Source: Falsiroseomonas sp050563535
Lineage (GTDB): Bacteria > Pseudomonadota > Alphaproteobacteria > Acetobacterales > Acetobacteraceae
Reading direction: 5' to 3'
NCBI RefSeq assembly: GCF_050563535.1
Contig: NZ_JBNXUO010000004.1
Span: forward strand, 1-64,000
DNA length: 64,000 bases
The position numbers and the translations under genes are program-made. Shown here piece by piece: positions 53,348 to 61,414 of the stretch (the stretch's first letter is position 1; each line of letters opens with the position of its first letter). Below the pieces are notes generated by a model, which saw only the letters and a list, made by a program, of their open reading frames with translations, was not told the DNA's origin and did not search any database.

Positions 53348-54031
53348 TCAGCGGCGGTGGTCGGCGGCGTAGGCGCGGCCGTAGCGGCGTTCGAGCTGTC
53401 GCTGCACCAGCTCCCAGCAGGTGGTCATCACCAGGTACCAGACCGCGGCGGCGACGAAGAGCTCCAGCACCAGGAACTTCTCCTGGATCAGGATCTGCGT
53501 GCGCCGCAGCAGCTCCTCCATGCTGATGACGGACGCGACCGAGGTGGTCTTGAGCAGCCCGTTCACGGAATTGCCGAGCGGCGGGATGATGATCCGCATG
53601 GCCTGCGGCCAGGTGATGGTGCGGAAGATCTGCACCGGCTTGAGGCCGAGCGCCGCGCCCGCTTCCTTCTGCCCGCGGCCCACCGCCATGATGCCGGCGC
53701 GCACGATCTCGGACAGGTACGCCGCCTCGTTCAGCGACAGGCCGAGCAGCGCCGCCTGCGTCACGCTGAAGCGGATGCCGAACAGCGGCAGGCCGGTGTA
53801 GATGATGAGGAGCTGCACCAGCAGCGGCGTGCCGCGGAACAGCCAGCAATAGGCGGCGGCGATGCCGGAGACGGCGCGGTGCCGCGACAGCCGCATCACC
53901 GCGAGCACGATGCCGAGCACGAGCCCGCAGGCCAGCGAGGCGAGCGTCAGCCACAGCGTCGTGACGGCGCCTTCCAGCAGGTAGGCGTTGAACAGGTAGT
54001 CGAGGAAACCCGACCAGGACCAGATATGGAT
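53348..54031 (-). CDS. Polar amino acid ABC transporter permease; start codon unclear (possible ATC)
   Basis: A His/Glu/Gln/Arg/opine family permease (HisM-like). The EAA loop is EIVRAGIMAVGRGQKEAGAA, followed by PQAMRIIIPPLGN. The conserved N-terminus HIWSWSGFLDYLFNAYLL and first transmembrane helix (AVTTLWLTLASLACGLVLGI) are in frame, but no ATG, GTG or TTG precedes them before an in-frame TAG (54038-54040). The first ordinary start, GTG 53920, would delete about 37 residues and half of helix 1. ATC 54029-54031, about nine bases after GGAG, is the best candidate, giving 227 residues. A sequence error is the other explanation. Confidence 0.8.
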   Translation of the reverse strand: MHIWSWSGFLDYLFNAYLLEGAVTTLWLTLASLACGLVLGIVLAVMRLSRHRAVSGIAAAYCWLFRGTPLLVQLLIIYTGLPLFGIRFSVTQAALLGLSLNEAAYLSEIVRAGIMAVGRGQKEAGAALGLKPVQIFRTITWPQAMRIIIPPLGNSVNGLLKTTSVASVISMEELLRRTQILIQEKFLVLELFVAAAVWYLVMTTCWELVQRQLERRYGRAYAADHRR

Positions 54032-54076
54032 GGGACGCTACTCCGGGATGGCGGCGCGGATGCGCCCGCGCCCCGG

Positions 54077-54102
54077 CCCTTCCCCGCGACTGCGGGAAAG
54101 GG
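54077..54102. terminator. Hairpin between binding-protein and permease genes
   Basis: CCCTTCCCCGC (54077-54087) pairs with 54092-54102 with one mismatch and a GACT loop, in the 112-bp gap inside the leftward transport operon. Such a stem between a receptor gene and its permease often lowers downstream expression or protects the receptor mRNA. No T-run is present. Confidence 0.4.
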
Positions 54103-54143
54103 GGGGAAGCGGGCCTAGGTGAAGGCCGGGTCGGAGGCCCGCC

Positions 54144-54968
54144 CTATTGCGGCCCGACCACGCCGAGGTCGCCTTCCGCGACCGAGACGCCGTAGCGGTC
54201 GAACAGAGCCTTCAGGCTGCCATCCGCCTGCATCTCCCGCAGCGCCCTGCTCACCTCCTCCGCCAGCGGGCGGGACCGGAAGGCGAGCGCGGCGGGGGTG
54301 GGGAAAAGCCCGTGCAGCACGCGGGGGAAGTCGCCGCGCTGGTCGTATTCGGCCGCCACCGCGTCGATGCTCGTCACCGCCTCCACCTGGCCGGCGCGCA
54401 ACGCCTGGTAGGCGACGGCGAAGTTGTCGAAGGTGCGGACATTGATCGGCCGGCCGCCGCCGCCCTGGATGGTCTGGCTGATCTCCCGCAGGCGCCGCTC
54501 CTCGAAGCCGCCGAGCTCGACGCCGACGGTGCGGCCGGCGAGGTCCGCCTGCGTGCGGATGCCCAGCGGGTTGCCGCGCGCGGCGGAGATGGCGACGGCG
54601 TTGTTCTCGTAGCGGATCATCTGCATCATCCGCGCGCGTTCTTCCGTGAAGAAGATGCCGGTGTTGATCATGTCCCACCGCCGCGCGGCGAGGCCGGGGA
54701 TCATCGCGCTGAACTCGATGCGGACATATTCGGGCGTCAGGCAGAGCCGGCGCGCGATCTCGGTGCCCAGCTCGATCCGCATGCCCTGCAGTTGCCCCTG
54801 CGCGTTGACGAACTGCAGCGGCGGCAGGGTGGGGTTGGTCGACATCACCAGGGTGCGCGGCTTAACCAGCTCGGCATCCGCGACGCGGGGCGTGCAGGCG
54901 GGCGCCTGCGCAAGGGCCGGCGCGGCGGCGAGCGCGAGGGCGGCGGCGAGGGCGGTGCGGCGGAACAT
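54144..54968 (-). CDS. Polar amino acid ABC transporter substrate-binding protein
   Basis: A 274-residue family 3 (SBP_bac_3) periplasmic receptor. Signal peptide ALAAALALAAAPALAQA, then LVMSTNPTLPPLQFVNAQGQ, MRIELGTEIARRLCL and TIGVELG-like RTVGVELGGFEE. It binds a polar or charged amino or imino acid for the permease downstream. ATG 54968 follows GGGAGAGAG and replaces an upstream in-frame ATG at 54995. No ATPase gene is adjacent, so it must be supplied from elsewhere. Confidence 0.92.
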   Translation of the reverse strand: MFRRTALAAALALAAAPALAQAPACTPRVADAELVKPRTLVMSTNPTLPPLQFVNAQGQLQGMRIELGTEIARRLCLTPEYVRIEFSAMIPGLAARRWDMINTGIFFTEERARMMQMIRYENNAVAISAARGNPLGIRTQADLAGRTVGVELGGFEERRLREISQTIQGGGGRPINVRTFDNFAVAYQALRAGQVEAVTSIDAVAAEYDQRGDFPRVLHGLFPTPAALAFRSRPLAEEVSRALREMQADGSLKALFDRYGVSVAEGDLGVVGPQ

Positions 54969-54991
54969 CTTCTCTCTCCCGGTTCTTCGGT

Positions 54992-55903
54992 TCACTCGGC
55001 GGCGAGTCGCGCGGCCTGCGACAGCAGACCCATGTGCTGCATCACGTCGGCCAGCGCCGGAATGTCGGCGGCCGGCAGCGGCAGGCGGGGCGGGCGCGGG
55101 TCGCCCATCGGCATGCCCATCAGCCGGAAGCCCGCTTTGGTGCCGGAGACGTAGCGCGGCCCGCCCACCCAGGGCAGCAGCGGCGCCAGCCTACGGTAGA
55201 GCGCGAGGGAGCGGTCCATGTCCTTGTCGAAGGCGGCGGCGTGGAACATCTCCGTGCTCAGCCGCGGCGCGAGGTTGCTGCACACCGCCACCCAGCCGAT
55301 CGCGCCGAGCCAGGCGCTCTCATATCCCAGCACGCCGGCGAAGACCTCCATCCGGTCGCCGCACAGCGCCACGATGTCCCGCACGCGCGTCACCTCCAGC
55401 GTGCTCTCCTTCACGTAGCGGCAGTTCGGGATCTGCGCGATGCGCGCCAGCATCCGCGGCGCCATGTCCACATTCGCGGTCGCGGGGTTGTTGTAGACCA
55501 TGATGGGAATGCCGATGGCGTCGGCCACCACGCGGTAGTGGTGGAACAGCTCGTCCTCGGTCGGGACGGAATAGAAGGGCGGGATGATCATCACCCCGTC
55601 GGCGCCGAGCGATTCCGCTTCCTTCGAGGTGCGGACCACCTCGCGCGTGTCCTCGGCGCCGGTGCCGACGAGCACGGGCACGCGCCCGCGCGCCGCCTTC
55701 ACCACCGTCTCCACGATGGCGGTCCGCTCCTCCCGCGAGACGGACAGGAATTCCCCCGTGGAGCCCAGCGGGATCAGGCCGCGGATCCCCTCCGCCACCT
55801 GGAATTCCACCAGGCGTTCCAGCGCCTTCAGGTCGACGGCGTCGCCGCCCTCGGTGAAGGGCGTGACGAGCACGGTGTAGCAGCCGCGGAAGGGCTCGGG
55901 CAT
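54992..55903 (-). CDS. DapA-family (dihydrodipicolinate synthase/N-acetylneuraminate lyase) protein
   Basis: A 303-residue class I aldolase-type lyase. GSTGE (47-51), VYNNP with Tyr137 and the Schiff-base Lys165 in RYVKESTLE are intact. The family includes DapA, sialic acid lyase, KDG aldolases and the pyrroline-4-hydroxy-2-carboxylate deaminase of hydroxyproline breakdown. It lies 65 bp from a divergent HcnABC-type dehydrogenase and upstream of amino acid transport genes. A catabolic deaminase or aldolase role is therefore more likely than lysine synthesis. ATG 55903 is chosen over 55942. Confidence 0.88.
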   Translation of the reverse strand: MPEPFRGCYTVLVTPFTEGGDAVDLKALERLVEFQVAEGIRGLIPLGSTGEFLSVSREERTAIVETVVKAARGRVPVLVGTGAEDTREVVRTSKEAESLGADGVMIIPPFYSVPTEDELFHHYRVVADAIGIPIMVYNNPATANVDMAPRMLARIAQIPNCRYVKESTLEVTRVRDIVALCGDRMEVFAGVLGYESAWLGAIGWVAVCSNLAPRLSTEMFHAAAFDKDMDRSLALYRRLAPLLPWVGGPRYVSGTKAGFRLMGMPMGDPRPPRLPLPAADIPALADVMQHMGLLSQAARLAAE

Positions 55904-55968
55904 GGTCGGGGCCTCTCGATCGTGCGACCATCGGACCGCCAATCGAACAGCGCGACAACCCCCCTTCG

Positions 55969-58818
55969 ATGCGCCTGACCCATCCCGCGATCCGCCCCGC
56001 TGCCGAAGCTGTGGGCATCACCTTCGACGGACGCCCGGTTTCCGCGCTGCCGGGGGAAACGGTGGCCGCCGCGCTCGGCGCCGCCGGCATCCTCGCCTTC
56101 CGGCAGACGCCGTCGGGCGTGCCGCGCGGCCTGTTCTGCGGCATGGGCGCCTGCTTCGATTGCCTCGTCACCATCGATGGCCGCGCCAGCCAGCGCGCAT
56201 GCCTCGCCAAGGTGGTGCCCGGGATGGCGGTGGAGAGCGCGCCGCAGGCCGCGCCGCTCGCGCCCGAACCCGCGCCGGCGGCCGAGGAGCATGCGCCGGA
56301 CCTGCTGGTGGTGGGCGCGGGGCCGGCGGGGCTCGCCGCCGCCATCGCCGCGGCGGAAGCCGGCTGCGCGGTGGTGGTGCTGGACGAACGCGATTCGCCT
56401 GGCGGGCAGTATCTCAAGCCGCTCGCGCCCAGCCACGCCCATGCGGCGCCCGACCGGCAGTTCCGCCAGGGCGCCGCGCTGCGCGCGCGGGCCGAGGCGG
56501 CGGGCGTCGTCTTCCGGTTCGGCGCGACGGTCTGGGGCGCCTTCGGCCCGCAGGAGATCGCGGCGCTGGTCGAGGGCCGCAACACGGTGTTCCGCCCGCG
56601 GCGCCTGGTGATCGCGGCGGGCGCGCATGAGCGGCCGGTCCCGATTCCCGGCTGGACGCTGCCGGGCGTGATGACGACGGGTTCGCTCCAGACCCTTGCG
56701 CGCGCCAACCGCGTCTCGCCCGGCCGTCGCGTGGTGGTGGCGGGCAACGGGCCGCTGAACCTGCAGCTCGCCTGCGAACTGGTGGAAGGCGGCGTGCAGG
56801 TCGTGGCGGTGCTGGAAGCCGCGCCGAAGCCCGGCTTCCGTGCCTGGCGGCAGGCGCTGCGGTTGGCCGCGAAGGCGCCGGACCTCGCCTGGGATGGCGC
56901 GCGCTACCTGGCGGTGCTGCGGCGGGCGGGGGTGCCGCTCGTCTGGGGCGCGACGCCCCTGGCCGCCGAGGGGGAGGGGCGGTTCGCGGCGCTGCGTGCC
57001 GCAACCCCCGCGGGCGAGATCCGGATCGAGGCCGATGTGCTGGCCGTCAATCTCGGCTTCCAGCCGGAAACCGGGCTCGCCCGCGCGCTCGGCTGCGCGC
57101 ACCGCTTCGTGGATTCCGGTCTCGGCCGGCTGGAGACGGTGACGGACGAGGAGGGGCGGACCTCGCTGCCCGGCGCCTTCGCGGTGGGGGACGGCGCGCA
57201 GGTCGGCGGGTCCCGCATCGCGCTCGCGCGCGGGCGGCTGGCGGGGCTGGCGGCGGCGCGGGACTTGCGGCCCGGCCTTGCGGATGATGCGGCGACGCGC
57301 CGAGCCCTGGCGCGTGCGGCGGCGTTCCAGGACGCGCTGTGGCGCTTCTTCGCCGCGCCCGCCTTCGACATGGCGGCGGTCGCCGACCCGGTCACGGTCT
57401 GCCGCTGCGAGGAGGTGACGGCGGGCGCGCTGCGGGCGGCGAAGGCCGCGGGCGCGACCTCGCTCGGCGCGCTGAAGAAGGCGACCCGTGCGGGGATGGG
57501 GCGCTGCCAGGGGCGGATGTGCGGCGCGACCGTGGCCCGCATCGCCGGTGCCGGCGCGGAAGGGGACTGGGCGGCGCCCCGCGCGCCGGTGAAGCCGGTG
57601 CCGGCGATGGCGCTGGCGATGGAGAAGCCGGAATGGACCGAGGCGCCCGGTTTCGACCCGCCGGTGCCGCCGCCCCCGGCGCCGCGCGGCGCGGCGGCCA
57701 TGGCCTGCGACGTCCTGGTCGTCGGGGGCGGCGTCATCGGGCTCTGCGTCGCCCTGTCCGCCGCGCGGGAGGGGTTGTCCGTGCTGGTCGCCGACCGTGG
57801 CGAGCCAGGGCAGGCGGCGTCCACCGGCAATGCCGGCAGCCTGCATGTCCAGCTCCACGCCTATGACAGCGCCGGCGAGGCCGAAGGGCCGGGCAGCGCC
57901 GCCGCGCAGATCCTCTCGCTCGGCCCCGCCTCCGTCGCGCTGTGGCGCGGGATCGCGCGCGACAGCGGCGAGGCACTGGCGATCCGCACCGAAGGCGGGC
58001 TGATGCTGGCCGAGACGGAGGAACAGCTGCGCCGGCTGGAAGCGAAGGCGGCGATGGAGCGCGCCTTCGGGCTCGGGACCACGATCCTCGGCCGCGACGA
58101 TCTCCGCACCCGCTTCCCATGGCTGGCGCCCGGCTTCGCCGGCGCGGCCTTCTGCCCCGAGGAGGGCCAGATGGACCCGCTGCGCGGCCTTTCCGCGCTG
58201 CTCGGCCTGGTGCGCGCCGCCGGTGCGCAGGTGCTGGCGGGGGCGCCGGTGGTGGCGCTGGCGCGGGACGGTGCCGGGTTCCGCGCCACGACTCCGGAAG
58301 GAGAAATCCGCGCCGGGCAGGTGGTGAACGCGGCGGGACCCTGGGCGGGCGGCATCGGCGCCATGCTCGGCGCGCCCATCCCGGTGCGCGCCACCGTGCA
58401 GCAGGTGATCGCGACGGAGGCCGCGCCGGCGGAGCTGCTGCGCCCGCTGGTACTGCATGCGGGGCGGCACCTGTCGCTGAAGCAGGGCGAGGGCGGGCAC
58501 CTCATCCTCGGCGGCGCCTGGCCGGGGGAACTCGACGCGCAGGGACGCCCGCGCAACCTCCGCGCCTCGATCGAGGGCAATCTCTGGGTGGCGCGCAGCG
58601 TGCTGCCGGTGCTGGCGGGGCTGCATGTCATCCGCGCCTGGACGGCGATCAACGTGCTGATCCCGGGCCCGCTGCTCGGCGCCGATCCGCGCGTGCCCGG
58701 GCTGTTCCACGCCGTCACCTTCAACGGCTGGACGCTGGGGCCGGTGATCGGGCGGCTGATCGCGGATGCGCTGCGCGGCCGCGGCGGTCCGCCCGCGGTG
58801 TTCAGCCCGGCCCGCTGA
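55969..58818 (+). CDS. Three-part fusion of HcnABC/opine-dehydrogenase-type subunits
   Basis: A 949-residue protein joining what are usually three polypeptides. Residues 1-90 are a [2Fe-2S] ferredoxin-like domain with Cys57, Cys62, Cys65 and Cys78 (HcnA/SoxX-like). Residues 110-450 are a pyridine-nucleotide-disulphide-type flavoprotein with DLLVVGAGPAGLAAA and VVVAGNGPLNLQ (HcnB-like). A BFD-like Fe-S segment follows (VCRCEEVTAG, GMGRCQGRMCG; Cys477, 479, 512, 517). After a Pro-rich linker (562-572), a D-amino-acid-oxidase-type FAD domain begins at about 579 (CDVLVVGGGVIGLCVALSA; HcnC-like). Heteromers of this kind oxidise glycine, opines, D-hydroxyproline or proline at the membrane. Substrate unproved. 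Confidence 0.9.
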   Translation: MRLTHPAIRPAAEAVGITFDGRPVSALPGETVAAALGAAGILAFRQTPSGVPRGLFCGMGACFDCLVTIDGRASQRACLAKVVPGMAVESAPQAAPLAPEPAPAAEEHAPDLLVVGAGPAGLAAAIAAAEAGCAVVVLDERDSPGGQYLKPLAPSHAHAAPDRQFRQGAALRARAEAAGVVFRFGATVWGAFGPQEIAALVEGRNTVFRPRRLVIAAGAHERPVPIPGWTLPGVMTTGSLQTLARANRVSPGRRVVVAGNGPLNLQLACELVEGGVQVVAVLEAAPKPGFRAWRQALRLAAKAPDLAWDGARYLAVLRRAGVPLVWGATPLAAEGEGRFAALRAATPAGEIRIEADVLAVNLGFQPETGLARALGCAHRFVDSGLGRLETVTDEEGRTSLPGAFAVGDGAQVGGSRIALARGRLAGLAAARDLRPGLADDAATRRALARAAAFQDALWRFFAAPAFDMAAVADPVTVCRCEEVTAGALRAAKAAGATSLGALKKATRAGMGRCQGRMCGATVARIAGAGAEGDWAAPRAPVKPVPAMALAMEKPEWTEAPGFDPPVPPPPAPRGAAAMACDVLVVGGGVIGLCVALSAAREGLSVLVADRGEPGQAASTGNAGSLHVQLHAYDSAGEAEGPGSAAAQILSLGPASVALWRGIARDSGEALAIRTEGGLMLAETEEQLRRLEAKAAMERAFGLGTTILGRDDLRTRFPWLAPGFAGAAFCPEEGQMDPLRGLSALLGLVRAAGAQVLAGAPVVALARDGAGFRATTPEGEIRAGQVVNAAGPWAGGIGAMLGAPIPVRATVQQVIATEAAPAELLRPLVLHAGRHLSLKQGEGGHLILGGAWPGELDAQGRPRNLRASIEGNLWVARSVLPVLAGLHVIRAWTAINVLIPGPLLGADPRVPGLFHAVTFNGWTLGPVIGRLIADALRGRGGPPAVFSPAR

Positions 58819-58836
58819 GGCGCGCCGGGCTTCCGT

Positions 58837-59826
58837 TCAGTGAAGCCGCGGCGCCTTCAGGAAGCTCGCACGGTCGGCGCTGGAGATGGGAAGGCTGATG
58901 CGCCGGCCGTCGCGTTCCGCCTGCACCGTCACCTTCACCCCGGCGCTGCCCCGCGACCAAAGGGCCCGCCACAGCGAGGCGAGGTCCGTCGCCTCGCTGC
59001 CGTCGAGGCCGAGGATGCGGTCGCCCGCCCGCAGCCCCGCACGCTCCGCCGGGCCCTTCGACGCGACGGATGCGACGACGATCCCCTCGTCCTGATCGGC
59101 GGCGTAGACGCCAAGCCAGGGGCGCGGCGGCTTGTTCACCCGGCCATAGGCCAGCAGGTCGTCCAGGATCGGGTGCAGCAGCGACACCGGCACGCACATG
59201 TTGAGGTCGAGCCGCCGGCCCTTCGGGTCCCGGTGCTGCAGCACGAGCGAACCGATGCCCAGCAGCCGCCCGTCGCCGCCGATCAGCCCGGCGCCGCCCC
59301 AGGCGGGATGCGCCGGCGCGACGAACAGCGCCTCCTCCAGCAGGTATTCCCAGTAGCCGGCGAAGGGTTCGCGCGCGACCACCGAACAGGCGACGGCGCC
59401 GGCAGTGGTGGCGGCGCCCGGCCGCGGTGCGGCGGCCAGGATGGCCTGCGACCCCGCTTCCGGCAGCGGCCCGGCGGCAAGGTCGAGCGCCGTGGCGTCC
59501 AGCTTGCCCAATGCCTGCACCAGGCCGAAGCCCGTCTCGAAATCCTGCGCCAGCGCATGGCCGGGCACCACGCGTCCGCCCGCGGTGGTGATCCAGATGC
59601 TGTCCGCCTCGCTCACCAGGTAACCGATGGTCAGCACCAGCCCGTCGCCACGGATCACCACGCCGCTCCCCTCGCGCTCGGTCCCGAGCGTGCGGGCGGA
59701 GAAGGCATCGGCGGGCACGCGGGACTTCAGCGACACCACGGCGCCGAGCGCCTGGGCAAGTTCGAAGTCATAGGCGGCCGGGTCGGGCCGCAGCTCGTCC
59801 GGGATGTTCCAGTCGTCCTCGGCCAT
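58837..59826 (-). CDS. Trypsin-fold PDZ protein with a lost catalytic triad
   Basis: A 329-residue protein with an HtrA/DegP-like protease domain (about 25-215) and a C-terminal PDZ domain (GIVVASVASKGPAERAGLRAGDRIL). Aligned by eye to DegP, the His region NNHVV reads IGYLV (Tyr69), the Asp region SDIAL reads TGFGL (Gly99) and the Ser region GNSGG reads WGGAG (Ala179). All three catalytic residues appear to be lost. GSGVVIRGDGLVLT keeps the fold signature. No signal peptide follows ATG 59826. It may be a chaperone or scaffold rather than a protease. Confidence 0.82.
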   Translation of the reverse strand: MAEDDWNIPDELRPDPAAYDFELAQALGAVVSLKSRVPADAFSARTLGTEREGSGVVIRGDGLVLTIGYLVSEADSIWITTAGGRVVPGHALAQDFETGFGLVQALGKLDATALDLAAGPLPEAGSQAILAAAPRPGAATTAGAVACSVVAREPFAGYWEYLLEEALFVAPAHPAWGGAGLIGGDGRLLGIGSLVLQHRDPKGRRLDLNMCVPVSLLHPILDDLLAYGRVNKPPRPWLGVYAADQDEGIVVASVASKGPAERAGLRAGDRILGLDGSEATDLASLWRALWSRGSAGVKVTVQAERDGRRISLPISSADRASFLKAPRLH

Positions 59827-59892
59827 CAACCCACCCCGTTCCTGGTCCTCGGCCGCCGGGCGCACCGCGGCGGCATGCGGCCGCGCGCCAGC

Positions 59893-60210
59893 CTATGGCA
59901 GCCCGCCCGGCACGCGGAAGGCGGGGGAATTGGCCTCCTGCTCGGGCGGCGTCAACCATCCCGGGGTGGGGCGCGGGCAGCGGAAGGCGATCTGGTAGTC
60001 GCTGGCGCCGATCGCGCTGCGGACCACCTCGAATTCCAGCCCCTGGGCCGCGCAATGCCCCCGCGCCCGTTCCACGCCGAGGCGCGCCGCCGCGGCGACC
60101 GAGGCGGAATGGGAGGTCAGGCCGAAGACGCCGGGCGAGAGTTCGGCCACCTCGCTCTGGGAGGAACAGGCGGCGAGCACGGCCAGGACGGGCAGGAGGA
60201 GGGGGCGGAT
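59893..60210 (-). CDS. Small lipoprotein; start uncertain (ATC 60210 or frameshifted ATG 60217)
   Basis: A roughly 105-residue lipoprotein. RPLLLPVLAVLAACSS is a typical signal peptide with lipobox LAAC. The mature part (GVERARGHCAAQGLEFEV, then YQIAFRCPRP) resembles small cell-envelope lipoproteins of unknown function with two cysteines. The only ordinary in-frame start, GTG 60180, would cut the signal down to four residues before the cysteine. ATC at 60208-60210 lies exactly where a start is needed, with GGGAG upstream. Alternatively ATG 60215-60217 is out of frame by one base in a CCCC run; removing one C restores a perfect reading. No homologous function is known to me. Confidence 0.65.
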   Translation of the reverse strand: MRPLLLPVLAVLAACSSQSEVAELSPGVFGLTSHSASVAAAARLGVERARGHCAAQGLEFEVVRSAIGASDYQIAFRCPRPTPGWLTPPEQEANSPAFRVPGGLP

Positions 60211-60277
60211 GGGGCATGGACTCCCGGGGGCTGGGAGCCGAGCCTAGGTCACGCGGACGTGTCCTGCCAACTGCGCG

Positions 60278-61414
60278 TCAGGCGGGCAGGTCCTCCAGCA
60301 ACTCCAGCTGCCACAGCAGCTCCGGCTCCGGCAGGGCCCAGCCGCCTTCGGCATTGGGCAGCACGATGCGCCGCGGCGGCACGCCCAGCAGGGTCTGCAC
60401 TCCGGCGGCCAGGGGCGCGGGCCAGCCCGCCCGCCAGCAGAGCGCCGCCAGGACCCGGCCGCTGCGGAGGCCGAGCGCCGCCTCGATGCGGAGAGGGGTG
60501 ACGCCCGCGCCGGATGCCAGTTCGCGCACCACCGCATCCCGGTCGCCGGCGGCAAGGGCGGCCTGCACCGCCTCGTGCCCCGGCTCCTCCATCCGGGCCT
60601 GCACCCGCGCGCGCAGTTCGCAGGCCAGGTCGTCCGGAAGGTCGGCGCGGGTGGCGAGCCGGTCGAGCAGCGTTCCCGCGAGCATGGCGCCGAGCGCGCG
60701 CAGCGTGTGCCCCGGCAGGCGCGGGCGGCGCACCAGCGCGGCCTGCCAGCTCTCCTCCGCCCGCGCGCCCGCCACCAGCCGGTCCAGCGTCGCTTCCCGG
60801 ATGGCGGCGGAGGGGTTGGCGAGGAGGGTGGCGATGGCCGGCGAATCGGCGCTGGCCGCCACCGCGTCGCAGACGGCTTCCGACAGCTCCGCACGGGCGG
60901 CGACGCTGCTGCATGTGAAGGGGGCGGGGGGCGAGGCGACCAGCGCCAGCAGGTCGTCATCCGTCAGCAGCGGCGACAGCCGCAGCACCGGCTCGGCCAC
61001 CGGCAGCTCGGTGTCCCGCGCCAGGCGCAGCACGAGGTCGCGCGGGACGTTCGGCAAGGTGGCGACGGCATCGGCGATGATGGCCCGCACCTCCGTCACC
61101 GCATCCTCGGCCAGGCGGGCCAGGATGGCGCCGGTCATGCGCGCCAGCCTGTCCTGCGCCGCGGGATCGAGCCCGGGGGCGAGGCCGGCGATCCGCCGGG
61201 CAAGGCTGCCGCGCACGGCGGCATCCGCATCCTCCACCAGCAGCAGCCCGGCCTGGGGGGGTGTGGCGCGGTTGGCGGCGACCGCCATGCGGACGGCGGG
61301 TGCGGGGTCCGCGGCCAGCCAGGTGAGCAGCTCGGGCGGGGTGGCCGCCGCGCCGGCGATGGCCATGCGTTCGGCCACGCCGCCATGCCTTGCCCGCAAC
61401 GCAAGCTCGCTCAT
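60278..61414 (-). CDS. DUF2336 family protein
   Basis: A 378-residue all-helical, HEAT-like protein. Repeated segments of the type PAPAVRMAVAANRATPP, DAAVRGSLARRIAGL and TEVRAIIADAVATL are the pattern of alphaproteobacterial DUF2336 proteins. Some have been linked to regulation of motility or development. ATG 61414 overlaps the diguanylate cyclase stop (ATGA), so the two are translationally coupled, suggesting a shared signalling role. No membrane segment or signal peptide. Confidence 0.8.
   Translation of the reverse strand: MSELALRARHGGVAERMAIAGAAATPPELLTWLAADPAPAVRMAVAANRATPPQAGLLLVEDADAAVRGSLARRIAGLAPGLDPAAQDRLARMTGAILARLAEDAVTEVRAIIADAVATLPNVPRDLVLRLARDTELPVAEPVLRLSPLLTDDDLLALVASPPAPFTCSSVAARAELSEAVCDAVAASADSPAIATLLANPSAAIREATLDRLVAGARAEESWQAALVRRPRLPGHTLRALGAMLAGTLLDRLATRADLPDDLACELRARVQARMEEPGHEAVQAALAAGDRDAVVRELASGAGVTPLRIEAALGLRSGRVLAALCWRAGWPAPLAAGVQTLLGVPPRRIVLPNAEGGWALPEPELLWQLELLEDLPA

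Noticed and set aside
53918..53920. GTG 53920 as the permease start
   Set aside because: It would delete the conserved N-terminal segment and half of the first transmembrane helix, and no Shine-Dalgarno sequence precedes it.
54992..55903. DapA-family gene as the housekeeping lysine-pathway dapA
   Set aside because: Although dapD and dapE are 7 kb away, this gene is in an amino acid transport/catabolic operon and has GSTGE rather than the GTTGE usual in DapA.
55828..58710. 960-codon leftward frame opposite the fusion dehydrogenase
   Set aside because: Antisense shadow of a gene with intact Fe-S and FAD motifs on the plus strand.
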